Source: an uncultured Oscillospiraceae bacterium (GTDB lineage: Bacteria; Bacillota; Clostridia; Oscillospirales; Ruminococcaceae). Taken from it: a stretch of DNA of 50,981 nucleotides. The first letter of the stretch is position 1, and each line of letters begins with the position of its first letter. The DNA lies in NCBI GenBank assembly GCA_934488695.1, contig CAKSSH010000004.1, positions 1 through 50,981 of the forward strand, given 5' to 3'. The notes under the pieces were generated by a model. The model was not told the DNA's origin and ran no database searches. It saw only the letters and a list, made by a program, of their open reading frames with translations. A program made the translations under genes and the position numbers. Below are positions 40,497 through 47,889 of this stretch, piece after piece.

Positions 40497-40550
40497 AAAA
40501 AACTATCCGGCACAAACGGCTTTTCAGCCGCATATGCAGGATAGTTTTTT
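40497..40550. terminator. Bidirectional terminator between Sfp and the DtxR-type gene
   Basis: Outer arms AAAAAACTATCC and GGATAGTTTTTT enclose an inner hairpin CGGC-TTTTCA-GCCG. It lies between the converging genes. Confidence 0.75.
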
Positions 40551-40580
40551 GTACAACCGAAAAATACGGCGACCGTGGCC

Positions 40581-40667
40581 GTTTTGCTGCGCTCGATCGG
40601 TCGGGGCGCGTTTTGCTGCGCTCGATCGGCCGGGGCGCGTTTTGCTGCGCTCGATCGGCCGCGCCTT
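40581..40667. repeat. 29-bp tandem repeat, three copies
   Basis: Unit GTTTTGCTGCGCTCGATCG plus GYCGGGGCGC; copies start at 40581, 40610 and 40639, the last diverging at its end. Each unit contains CGATCG. It lies between the terminator and the 3' end of the DtxR-type gene. Confidence 0.85.
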
Positions 40668-40717
40668 TTGTCGAAACAAAAGGTCGTGAAAACAGGTGGC
40701 ATTTGCGCCGTCCCCTT

Positions 40718-41092
40718 TTATTTGCGGAGCTTTTCGGCGGCATATCGCTTGATGGCGGAAAAGGACTCGTCGCTGATATCGTGCTCGATTTTGCAAGCGT
40801 CTGCCGCCGCAGCGGCAGGGGAAACGCCGATACGAATCAAAAAGTCTGTCAACGCCGTGTGGCGTTCGTATATTTTTTCGGCAAGCGCATAGCCCGTATC
40901 GGTCAGGGTGATGTACCCCTCTTTGTTCACCAGAATATAATTGCCTTTTTTTAAAAGACCGACGCCGCGGCTGACGCTCGGCTTGGAAAATCCCATGTAG
41001 TTGGCAATATCCAGAGAGCGCACAGCGCCGCTTTTTTTCATCAAAATGTAAATGGTCTCCAGATACATCTGCCCCGATTCCTGAAGCCGCAT
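40718..41092 (-). CDS. DtxR/MntR-family metal-dependent regulator
   Basis: A 124-residue repressor. The N-terminal winged helix (about residues 8-60, SLDIANYMGFSKPSVSRGVGLLKK) is followed by the metal-binding dimerisation domain (ACKIEHDISDESFSAIKRY), which holds Cys, Glu and His positions used as metal ligands in this family. It lacks the SH3-like third domain of DtxR. AAGGAGGGTGC precedes the ATG. Its neighbour is the feo locus with three matching palindromes, which argues for iron sensing rather than manganese (inference). Confidence 0.9.
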   Translation of the reverse strand: MRLQESGQMYLETIYILMKKSGAVRSLDIANYMGFSKPSVSRGVGLLKKGNYILVNKEGYITLTDTGYALAEKIYERHTALTDFLIRIGVSPAAAAADACKIEHDISDESFSAIKRYAAEKLRK

Positions 41093-41122
41093 ACTGCACC
41101 CTCCTTTTTCGGATTTTCTTTA

Positions 41123-41151
41123 ATATTAGCACAGTTGCCTCAAAAATTCAA
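41123..41151 (-). promoter_or_regulatory. Promoter of the DtxR-type gene with an operator half-site
   Basis: Minus-strand TTGAAT (41146-41151), 17-base spacer, TAATAT (41123-41128). The sequence TTAGCACAG (41126-41134) overlapping the -10 box equals the left half and centre of the feo palindrome at 41614, with the right half missing. Confidence 0.65.
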
Positions 41152-41159
41152 GAGGCTTT

Positions 41160-41500
41160 GCGGCGTGCCTCGCAGTCGGCTCGGCACGCCGGCCGCTTTT
41201 CGGGGGCAGCAGGGCAAGGGACTGCCGGCCGGAACACAAAGTGTGAGGCTTTTGCTCGGCGGTACGGGACGGTCGGCCGTCCCGTTTTTTGGGGAAACCG
41301 ATTTAGCGCCGCCGTCCGGAACCGTTGCTTTGGCACGCTTGTTTTTGCCGCCGGCCGATCGCCACGCCGGTCTTGGCGCTGCCGACGGATGTCGAGCGGA
41401 CTTGGGAACGGGTCCGGCAATGCGTAGAGCAAGGCGGCTTGGAGCGAGAATCGGCAGTTGTCGCAAAAGCTTTTCGGCGCTCTTGGGCAAATTAAATAAA
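41160..41500. other. Gene-free GC-rich stretch
   Basis: About 340 bases open in several frames but without a ribosome binding site or recognisable protein. No repeat or RNA gene was seen. It separates the DtxR-type gene from the feo control region. Confidence 0.5.
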
Positions 41501-41502
41501 AT

Positions 41503-41528
41503 AATTAGTTAGCATAGGCTAACTAATT
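41503..41528. promoter_or_regulatory. Metal-regulator palindrome 1
   Basis: Arms AATTAGTTAGC and GCTAACTAATT around ATAG: perfect 11-bp arms. The core GTTAGC-N4-GCTAAC is shared by three sites and resembles DtxR/IdeR boxes (TTAGGTTAG-type). It lies about 52 bases upstream of the feo -35 box. Confidence 0.8.
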
Positions 41529-41579
41529 GGTTATGGTGCCGAAATCCTTGAAAAAATCTGCTTTTTTCGGAAAAACTGC

Positions 41580-41608
41580 TTGACAATTGAGGGCTGGGGC
41601 GGTATTAT
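41580..41608 (+). promoter_or_regulatory. feoAAB promoter
   Basis: TTGACA (41580-41585), 17-base spacer, TATTAT (41603-41608). Palindrome 2 begins five bases after the -10 box, covering the expected start site. Confidence 0.8.
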
Positions 41609-41613
41609 GATTA

Positions 41614-41633
41614 CGGTTAGCACAGGCTAACCG
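41614..41633. promoter_or_regulatory. Metal-regulator palindrome 2
   Basis: Perfect 8-bp arms CGGTTAGC and GCTAACCG around ACAG. It covers the expected transcription start of the feo operon, so binding would block RNA polymerase. Confidence 0.82.
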
Positions 41634-41649
41634 ATTTTTCAACGCATTG

Positions 41650-41665
41650 GTTAGCATATGCTAAC
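41650..41665. promoter_or_regulatory. Metal-regulator palindrome 3
   Basis: Perfect arms GTTAGC and GCTAAC around ATAT, centred 34 bp downstream of palindrome 2 and 35 bases before the first feoA. Confidence 0.8.
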
Positions 41666-41699
41666 ACTAAAAACATTTCAAAAGAATCGAGGGAGCGCC

Positions 41700-41912
41700 A
41701 TGATGCCATTGTGCTTTGCAACGGTTGGTGAAGAAAACATCATTAAAAAAATCGGCGGAAGCCCCGCGGTGCGCAAGCATCTTGAAAATCTGGGATTTGT
41801 GGTCGGCGGCGGGGTGACGGTTATCAGCACGCTGGCCGGCAATGTCATTGTCAACGTAAAAGAAACGCGGGTGGCCGTCAGTGAGGAAATGGCTGAAAAG
41901 ATTATGGTCTGA
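41700..41912 (+). CDS. feoA: FeoA-domain protein, first copy
   Basis: A 70-residue SH3-like FeoA (MMPLCFATVGEENIIKKIGG, LGFVVGGGVTVIS, NVIVNVKETRVAVSEEMAEKIMV). FeoA assists FeoB in Fe2+ uptake at the membrane. ATG 41700 or 41703 follow GAGGGAG; an earlier in-frame ATG at 41658 lies inside palindrome 3 and is unlikely. It is the first gene of the feoA-feoA-feoB operon. It differs clearly from the second copy, so the two are not a recent duplication. Confidence 0.85.
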   Translation: MMPLCFATVGEENIIKKIGGSPAVRKHLENLGFVVGGGVTVISTLAGNVIVNVKETRVAVSEEMAEKIMV

Positions 41913-41949
41913 CAAGATCCGGCGTTCTTTATAAAGGGGGAACAGAAAA

Positions 41950-42171
41950 ATGAAAACGTTGAAAGAGGCTCGAATCGGGCAGACTGTCCGGGTCGTCAAG
42001 CTTCACGGAGAGGGTGCGGTCAAGCGCCGTATGATGGACATGGGGCTGACCCGGGGGACCGAGGTTTTTATTCGCAAGGTCGCACCGTTGGGAGATCCCA
42101 TTGAGATTACGGTGCGCGGCTACGAATTGTCACTGCGGAAGGCGGATTCCGAGATAATTGAGATCGAGTGA
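41950..42171 (+). CDS. feoA: FeoA-domain protein, second copy
   Basis: A 73-residue FeoA with the standard motif set: GQTVRVVKLHGEGAVKRRMMDMG, LTRGTEVFIRKVAPLGDPIEI, VRGYELSLRKADSEII. It is close in pattern to the third FeoA at 49645. AAAGGGGGAACAG precedes the ATG. FeoB follows after 69 bases. Confidence 0.93.
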   Translation: MKTLKEARIGQTVRVVKLHGEGAVKRRMMDMGLTRGTEVFIRKVAPLGDPIEITVRGYELSLRKADSEIIEIE

Positions 42172-42240
42172 TTTCGGCGACGACGGTTTGACAGACAAAA
42201 CAGGACAAAATACCGATCTCAGAAAGAAGGCGTATAAAAA

Positions 42241-44742
42241 ATGGAGAACAAAACCATTCGCATTGCTCTTGCCGGAAACCCCAACAGCGGCAAAACGACA
42301 CTATTCAACGCACTGACAGGCTCCAACCAGTTTGTCGGAAACTGGCCGGGCGTTACGGTGGAGAAAAAAGAGGGCCGGCTGAAAAAGCGGGACAACGTCA
42401 TCATCACCGACCTGCCGGGCATTTATTCGCTTTCTCCCTACACACCGGAGGAAGTGGTGGCGCGGAATTATCTCATCGGAGAGCGCCCCGATGTAATTTT
42501 AAACATCATTGACGGCACCAATCTTGAGCGCAATCTCTATCTGACCACCCAGCTGACCGAGCTGGGGATCCCGGTGGTGCTGGCTATCAATATGATGGAT
42601 GTTGTTCGGAAAAACGGCGATAAAATTGATACGGACCGTCTGTCCCGTCAGCTGGGCTGCAGGATCGTTGAAATCTCGGCGCTGCGCGGCACCGGGATCT
42701 CGGAGGCGGCCGCGGCGGCCGTTGAAGCGGCAAGCAATGGTAAAACAGTGCCGATGCATACCTTCTCCGGCTGCGTGGAGCACGCAATCGCCCATATCGA
42801 GGAGGCGGCGGTTCACGATCTGCCCGAGGAGCAGCAGCGCTGGTATGCAATCAAGATTTTTGAGCGAGACGATAAGGTCTTGAGTCAATTGAAGATCGAC
42901 GCGGCGACCTTAGCACATATCGAAGAGGATATTCGGTCGGCCGAACGGGAAATGGATGACGACGCCGAGTCGATTATCACCAATGAGCGGTATGTTTACA
43001 TTGCATCGCTCATCAAGGTCTGCTATAATAAAAAAAATACCGGTAAGCTGTCCCCCTCCGATAAGATTGACCGAGTGGTGACCAATCGATGGCTGGGGCT
43101 GCCGATTTTTGTGGCCGTTATGTTCTGTGTGTATTTTTTATCCATGGTGACGGTCGGTCAGTTTGCAACCGATTGGATGAATGACGGTGTGTTCGGCGAC
43201 GGCTGGCATTTGTTTGGCATCGGCTCCAAGTCCTATGTACAGGCCTCGGATGATTATACGGCGGCTGCCCGGGCAGTGGATGCCTTTGTCGGGCTTTCCG
43301 CCGATGCGGCGGATCTTGACGCCGACAAGACGCTGGCGGCGCTTAAGGCGTTTAAGCCCGAATCTAAAACGGCGACCTGTGAGGTCGAGGACGAGGAGAC
43401 GCTGGCAGTCAGCAAAATGACCGCTTATTACGATGCGATTCCCAAAGGGGTCGAGGGGTCGGAGGATACCGTCGCCATGACCTATTTGGACGCGGTTTCG
43501 TATTTTGAAAAAAACGGGTTTGAAGCGCCGGACCCTGCCGCATACGGGGTTTGGGTGCCCGGGATCCCGGTGCTGGTCGGCAAAGGTCTTGAAAATGCAG
43601 GCGCAGCCGAGTGGCTCAGCGGGCTTATCAATGACGGGATTGTCGCCGGCGTCGGGGCCGTGCTCGGATTTGTTCCGCAGATGCTGGTGCTGTTTTTGCT
43701 GCTGGCGTTTTTGGAGGCCTGCGGTTACATGGCTCGAATTGCTTTTGTGCTGGACCGGGTGTTTCGCAAGTTCGGACTTTCGGGCAAGTCTTTTATCCCA
43801 ATGCTCATTGGTACCGGCTGCGGTGTTCCCGGAATCATGGCGTCGCGTACCATCGAAAACGAGCGCGACCGCCGCATGACCATCATGACAACCACCTTTA
43901 TTCCCTGCGGCGCCAAGGTGCCCTTTATTGCCATGATCGCCGGCGCGATTTTCGGCGGCTCCGCATGGGTGGCCACCTCGGCCTACTTTATCGGAATGGC
44001 AGCCATTATCGTGTCCGGAATCATCCTTAAAAAGACCCGGATGTTTGCCGGTGAGCCGGCGCCCTTTGTGATGGAGCTGCCGGCGTACCACTGGCCGACG
44101 CCGCAAAATGTCCTGCGTTCCATGTGGGAGCGCGGTTGGTCCTTTATTAAAAAGGCGGGCACCATTATTCTGCTGTCTACCATTTTGGTATGGTTTGCGT
44201 CCTATTTCGGGTTTGTCGACGGCTCTTTCCGGATGCTTTCGGAGGAGGAGCTGAACAAGTCCCTTCTGGCTGCAATCGGCTCGGCGATCGCGTTTATTTT
44301 CCGTCCGCTGGGCTTTGGCACCTGGCAGGCGGCGGTGGCTTCAATTACCGGGCTTGTAGCCAAGGAAAATATTGTGGGCACTATGGGGATCCTGTACGGC
44401 GCCGGCGGAAACACCTATGCCGCCATGCGGGAGGCCTTTACCGGAATCGGCGCTTACTCGTTCCTAGTCTTTAACCTGCTGTGCGCTCCTTGTTTTGCTG
44501 CCATTGGCGCTATTAAACGGGAAATGAACAGCGCTCGTTGGACGTGGTTTGCCGTTACCTATCAGTGCGGCTTTGCTTACGTGATTGCTTTGATGGTCAA
44601 TCAGTTTGGAAACGCCTTTTCCGGTAAAATCAATGTGCTGGGATTGGCGGCTGCGCTGGCGCTGTTTGCCGGACTTCTTTATATGCTGTTGCGGCCTTAC
44701 AAGGAGGCGACACGCCTGACGCAAAAGGCCTTGGTAAAATAA
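42241..44742 (+). CDS. feoB: Ferrous iron transporter FeoB with an enlarged extracytoplasmic loop
   Basis: An 833-residue Fe2+ permease. The cytoplasmic G domain has GNPNSGKT (residues 12-19), the DLPGIYSL switch and NMMD. The membrane part contains GTGCGVPGIMASRTIE and PCGAKVPFIAMIAG, the paired gate motifs. Between the first transmembrane helix (about residue 300) and the next (about 460) lies an extra stretch of roughly 120 residues rich in Asp and Ala (about 316-436), absent from short FeoB proteins and from the second FeoB in this window. AAGAAGGCG precedes the ATG. Confidence 0.97.
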   Translation: MENKTIRIALAGNPNSGKTTLFNALTGSNQFVGNWPGVTVEKKEGRLKKRDNVIITDLPGIYSLSPYTPEEVVARNYLIGERPDVILNIIDGTNLERNLYLTTQLTELGIPVVLAINMMDVVRKNGDKIDTDRLSRQLGCRIVEISALRGTGISEAAAAAVEAASNGKTVPMHTFSGCVEHAIAHIEEAAVHDLPEEQQRWYAIKIFERDDKVLSQLKIDAATLAHIEEDIRSAEREMDDDAESIITNERYVYIASLIKVCYNKKNTGKLSPSDKIDRVVTNRWLGLPIFVAVMFCVYFLSMVTVGQFATDWMNDGVFGDGWHLFGIGSKSYVQASDDYTAAARAVDAFVGLSADAADLDADKTLAALKAFKPESKTATCEVEDEETLAVSKMTAYYDAIPKGVEGSEDTVAMTYLDAVSYFEKNGFEAPDPAAYGVWVPGIPVLVGKGLENAGAAEWLSGLINDGIVAGVGAVLGFVPQMLVLFLLLAFLEACGYMARIAFVLDRVFRKFGLSGKSFIPMLIGTGCGVPGIMASRTIENERDRRMTIMTTTFIPCGAKVPFIAMIAGAIFGGSAWVATSAYFIGMAAIIVSGIILKKTRMFAGEPAPFVMELPAYHWPTPQNVLRSMWERGWSFIKKAGTIILLSTILVWFASYFGFVDGSFRMLSEEELNKSLLAAIGSAIAFIFRPLGFGTWQAAVASITGLVAKENIVGTMGILYGAGGNTYAAMREAFTGIGAYSFLVFNLLCAPCFAAIGAIKREMNSARWTWFAVTYQCGFAYVIALMVNQFGNAFSGKINVLGLAAALALFAGLLYMLLRPYKEATRLTQKALVK

Positions 44743-44772
44743 ACGTTTGATCTTATGAAAGGAGTGCCCTTT

Positions 44773-44955
44773 ATGCTGTCCGTACTGTGGTCTTTTCTGA
44801 CAAAGAATATCGCAACCATTATAGGCTGCGTGATTTTGGCCGCGCTGGTAGCACTGATTGTGTGGAAACTGGTTCGGGACCGAAAACGCGGCAAGCGGCT
44901 TTGCGGTTCAAACTGTGCACACTGTTCGATGGCCGGGTCCTGTCATAAAAAATAA
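44773..44955 (+). CDS. FeoB-associated Cys-rich membrane protein
   Basis: A 60-residue protein with one transmembrane helix (NIATIIGCVILAALVALIVW), a basic patch and a cytoplasmic cysteine cluster (CGSNCAHCSMAGSC). This small family is commonly found after feoB in Firmicutes and may handle Fe2+ on the inner face. ATG 44773 is preferred over 44755, because the AAAGGAG ribosome binding site overlaps the earlier one. It ends the operon, with a terminator directly after. Confidence 0.85.
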   Translation: MLSVLWSFLTKNIATIIGCVILAALVALIVWKLVRDRKRGKRLCGSNCAHCSMAGSCHKK

Positions 44956-44958
44956 ACT

Positions 44959-45000
44959 AAACCGGGGAGACAAAGCGTAAATCCTTTGTCTCCCCGGTTT
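44959..45000 (+). terminator. Intrinsic terminator of the feo operon
   Basis: Stem AACCGGGGAGACAAAG/CTTTGTCTCCCCGGTT with a short loop, a few bases after the Cys-rich gene. The stem ends in TTT. Confidence 0.8.
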
Positions 45001-45164
45001 GCTTGTCGGCAAAAGCCCGAATACCATCAAAGAACATGAAAAAACGCAAGCTTGCCGCTTGCGTCGATGAAACAGAGCTTTCGCTCCGAATCCGGACCGA
45101 AAAAAGCCGGGACCGTTCGGTGTTTTGTTGTATACCCGAATACGCTTCCGCAAAAGAATAACGC

Positions 45165-45189
45165 GTTCGGATTATACGCCAATGGTGGA
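45165..45189. repeat. 25-bp direct repeat, copy 1 (includes tRNA-Val 3' end)
   Basis: GTTCGGATTATACGCC plus AATGGTGGA, identical to 45219-45243. The repeated part contains the complement of the tRNA-Val CCA end and last acceptor bases. Confidence 0.85.
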
Positions 45190-45218
45190 GATTTACTCTC
45201 CAAATCCGAACCGTGCGG

Positions 45219-45243
45219 GTTCGGATTATACGCCAATGGTGGA
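45219..45243. repeat. 25-bp direct repeat, copy 2, overlapping tRNA-Val
   Basis: Identical to 45165-45189; its last seven bases lie inside tRNA-Val. An inverted repeat AATCCGAACC/GGTTCGGATT (45203-45226) sits at its left border. Confidence 0.85.
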
Positions 45244-45312
45244 CGATACAGGACTCGAACCTGTGACCCTCCGCACGTCAAGCGGATGCTCTACCAGCTG
45301 AGCTAATCGTCC
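45237..45312 (-). tRNA. tRNA-Val (anticodon GAC)
   Basis: Minus-strand acceptor GGACGAT/ATCGTCC, discriminator A and an encoded CCA. D-arm GCTCAGCTGGTAGAGC, anticodon stem CCGC/GCGG with anticodon GAC, T-loop GGTTCGAGTCC. It reads GUC/GUU codons. A solitary tRNA gene with its own promoter. Confidence 0.95.
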
Positions 45313-45328
45313 GAAAAGCAGTGTATCT

Positions 45329-45357
45329 ATCTTACAACATTTTTTGGATAAAATCAA
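45329..45357 (-). promoter_or_regulatory. Promoter of tRNA-Val
   Basis: Minus-strand TTGATT (45352-45357), 17-base spacer, TAAGAT (45329-45334), about 16 bases before the mature tRNA 5' end. Confidence 0.7.
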
Positions 45358-45603
45358 GCCCTTTTCGCAAATTTTTTCAATTTTTTGTAATATTTTTGCT
45401 TAGGACACGAAAGTGAATATAAAAGGCGCCTTTCCGGCAACGGCGCCGGACAGGGCAAAACCGCGGGGAAAGATTTGGAGCGGGCGGTGCGGGGAGCGCT
45501 CGGCAAATCGGGGACGCTTTTCGCGCTTGACCGGCGCGCAAGCCTTTTCGGGGGACTTGCAAGCCCCAAAAAAGCCCGGCGCAAGGGACGGCGGGGCGTG
45601 CGC
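45358..45603. other. Gene-free stretch before dut
   Basis: AT-rich at first, then GC-rich with small inverted repeats (for example GGACTTGCAAGCCCC). No supported gene. Confidence 0.5.
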
Positions 45604-45633
45604 TTGACAAATTGACGGCCGGCCTATTATAAT
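45604..45633 (+). promoter_or_regulatory. Promoter of dut
   Basis: TTGACA (45604-45609), 18-base spacer, TATAAT (45628-45633), about 107 bases before the dut start codon. Confidence 0.75.
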
Positions 45634-45739
45634 AAGAAAGGAATTGACGTCGGCATGGCCGGTTCGGCGGCGGAAAGACAAAAAGCTGCCAAAAGTCGAG
45701 CTGCAAAAAGCCTGTGCGGCGGGAAGCGGAGGAAACGAG

Positions 45740-46180
45740 ATGACGCAACGCGTTCTTTATAAAAAATTGCGGCCGGAGGCCGTTTGTCCGACCTATCAGA
45801 GTGCGGACGCTGCCGGTGCGGACCTGTGTGCGGCGCTGCCGGCGCCGGTAACGGTGCAGCCGGGGGAGACGGCTTTTGTGCCGACCGGGTTGTCTCTGGA
45901 AATTCCGCAGGGCTTTGTCGGGCTGGTTTGTGCTCGCAGCGGCCTTGCCTGTAAAAAAGGCTTGGCACCGGCCAATAAGGTCGGGGTTATCGATGCCGAC
46001 TTTCGCGGTGAGCTGATGGTGGCTCTTTTTAACCATGCGCAGCAGGCGGTGCAGGTCTTGCCGGGTGAGCGGGTGGCTCAGCTGCTGCTGGTGCCGTACC
46101 TGACGGCGGAGTTTTCGGAAAGCACGGTGCTTTCCGAAACGGCGCGCGGCGCCGGCGGATTTGGCTCAACCGGGAAATAG
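45740..46180 (+). CDS. dut: dUTP diphosphatase (trimeric dUTPase)
   Basis: A 146-residue enzyme that hydrolyses dUTP to dUMP and pyrophosphate. Conserved motifs are SADAAGADLCA (I), ARSGLACKKGL (II), GVIDADFRGEL (III), GERVAQLLLVP (IV) and RGAGGFGSTG (V, the flexible C-terminal lid). ATG 45740 follows GCGGAGGAAACG. Normal length. It is followed by a promoter for the next gene. Confidence 0.95.
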   Translation: MTQRVLYKKLRPEAVCPTYQSADAAGADLCAALPAPVTVQPGETAFVPTGLSLEIPQGFVGLVCARSGLACKKGLAPANKVGVIDADFRGELMVALFNHAQQAVQVLPGERVAQLLLVPYLTAEFSESTVLSETARGAGGFGSTGK

Positions 46181-46183
46181 GTC

Positions 46184-46212
46184 TTGCATATCGGGCAAAA
46201 AATCGGTATAAT
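46184..46212 (+). promoter_or_regulatory. Promoter of the COG2509-like flavoprotein gene
   Basis: TTGCAT (46184-46189), 17-base spacer, TATAAT (46207-46212). A palindrome CGGCCGTGCACGGCCG follows in the leader at about 46218-46233. Confidence 0.75.
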
Positions 46213-46262
46213 AAAATCGGCCGTGCACGGCCGACAACAAGATATTTTGGGGCGATTGAAAA

Positions 46263-47645
46263 ATGGAAAACAAGTCTTTTGACGTAATCATCATCGGAGC
46301 CGGACCGGGCGGTATTTATTCGGCCTATGAGCTGTTGCGAACGGCGCCGCAGCTTTCGGTTGCCGTTTTTGAGGCGGGCAGTGCCTTGAAGGACCGTCGG
46401 TGTCCGATTGACAATAAAAAGGTGAAGTCCTGTATCGGCTGCAAAACCTGCGCCATTATGAACGGCTTCGGCGGCGCCGGTGCGTTTTCCGACGGGAAGT
46501 ATAATATAACAAACAGCTTTGGCGGCACCCTGCACGAGTACATCGGGCGGGAGCAGGCGGTGGAGCTGATGGAGTATGTGGATCGAATCAATCTGTCTCA
46601 CGGCGGGAAAGGCACCCGGCTGTACTCCACGACCAACAGCGAGATCAAAACCCTGTGTATGCAAAACGGGCTGCATTTGCTGGACGCTTCGGTGCGGCAT
46701 CTCGGAACCGACATCAACTATGTGGTGCTGGAAAATCTGTATAAGGAACTGAGCCGTTCGGTGCAGTTTTTCTTCAACACCCGGGTGCAGCGGGTGCAAA
46801 AGGCGGATGACGGATTTATCATTCAGGCCGGAGAAGAGACGTATCACTGCAAAAAATGCATTATTTCGGTGGGACGCAGCGGCAGCAAGTGGATGGAGAG
46901 CGTTTGTAAAGATCTGTCTTTAAAGACCCGCTCTAATCGGGTGGATATCGGCGTGCGAGTTGAGCTGCCTTATGAGGTTTTCGCGCACTTGACCGAAAAA
47001 CTCTATGAAAGCAAAATCGTTTACCGAACCCAAAAATTTCAGGACTTGGTGCGCACCTTCTGCATGAATCCGCACGGTGCGGTGGTCAATGAAAACACCA
47101 ACGGTATTGTTACGGTAAACGGACACAGCTATGAGGACCCTGCCAAGCACACGGCCAACACCAATTTTGCGCTGCTGGTTTCCAAGCATTTTTCCGAGCC
47201 GTTTAAGGATAGCAACGGCTACGGTGAAAGCGTTGCGCGCTTGTCCAACATGCTGGGCGGCGGTGTTATCATTCAGCGCTTCGGCGACCTTATTCGCGGA
47301 CAGCGCAGCACGTATTCGAGGATCGGCGAGAGCTTTGTCCGGCCGACCCTAAGTGCCACGCCGGGCGATTTGAGTCTGGTTATGCCCAAGCGAATTTTGG
47401 ACGGAATCATTGAAATGCTTTACGCGCTGGACAAAATTGCGCCCGGTACTGCCAATGACGACACCCTGCTTTACGGGGTGGAGGTCAAGTTTTACAATAT
47501 GGAAGTGGAAATCGACGGCAATTTGGAAACGGCGCTGTCCGGTCTCTATGTCATCGGGGACTGCAGCGGCGTAACACATTCGCTGTCCCACGCATCGGCC
47601 AGCGGGATTTATGCGGCGCGGCATATTGCCGGCCGGATGGCATAA
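46263..47645 (+). CDS. FAD-dependent dehydrogenase, COG2509-like
   Basis: A 460-residue flavoprotein. The FAD-binding motif GAGPGGIYSAYELLR is at about residues 13-27, and a C-terminal FAD motif YVIGDCSGVTHSLSHASASGIYAA closes the site. Near residues 59-66 a CIGCKTC cluster precedes GFGGAGAFSDGK, a signature of this family; the cysteines could carry an Fe-S or redox site. The substrate is unknown. The ribosome binding site is weak (TTGGGGCG). It is monocistronic. Confidence 0.85.
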   Translation: MENKSFDVIIIGAGPGGIYSAYELLRTAPQLSVAVFEAGSALKDRRCPIDNKKVKSCIGCKTCAIMNGFGGAGAFSDGKYNITNSFGGTLHEYIGREQAVELMEYVDRINLSHGGKGTRLYSTTNSEIKTLCMQNGLHLLDASVRHLGTDINYVVLENLYKELSRSVQFFFNTRVQRVQKADDGFIIQAGEETYHCKKCIISVGRSGSKWMESVCKDLSLKTRSNRVDIGVRVELPYEVFAHLTEKLYESKIVYRTQKFQDLVRTFCMNPHGAVVNENTNGIVTVNGHSYEDPAKHTANTNFALLVSKHFSEPFKDSNGYGESVARLSNMLGGGVIIQRFGDLIRGQRSTYSRIGESFVRPTLSATPGDLSLVMPKRILDGIIEMLYALDKIAPGTANDDTLLYGVEVKFYNMEVEIDGNLETALSGLYVIGDCSGVTHSLSHASASGIYAARHIAGRMA

Positions 47646-47810
47646 AAACGCCCCGGTCGACTGCGTATCGGGGGGCGGTTTTGTGAAAAGGCGGCCGGAG
47701 GCGGCCTTGCCTGCCTGCTTTGGACTGCGGCGCCGATTTGCTCGAAGCGAGGCGCTGAAGAAAATCCTCTCTGCAAGTCGAGGATGTTTTGGGAGTTTTG
47801 CGGAAAAAGA

Positions 47811-47852
47811 GGGCGGCCTGTAAGGAAAAATGGCTTACAGGCCGCCCTTTTT
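47811..47852. terminator. Bidirectional terminator after the flavoprotein gene
   Basis: Stem GGGCGGCCTGTAAG/CTTACAGGCCGCCC with a 9-base loop, a TTTTTT tail on the plus strand and TCTTTTT on the minus strand. It lies between converging genes. Confidence 0.9.
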
Positions 47853-47889
47853 TGTTTTCAATTTGGCCGGGATCCCGGAACGCGGAGCC

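Noticed and set aside
41135..41512. A 125-codon plus-strand frame between the DtxR-type gene and feo
   Set aside because: It has no ribosome binding site, a biased composition, and its end runs into feo palindrome 1.
45165..45243. Active att sites of an integrated element at tRNA-Val
   Set aside because: The repeats are only 54 bp apart, enclose no gene, and no integrase is present. It can at most be a scar.
45377..46036. A 219-codon minus-strand frame over the dut gene and its promoter
   Set aside because: Shadow of dut; the dUTPase motifs and start signals are on the plus strand.
47611..47823. A 70-codon plus-strand frame after the flavoprotein gene
   Set aside because: It starts inside the flavoprotein gene without a ribosome binding site and ends in the terminator stem.
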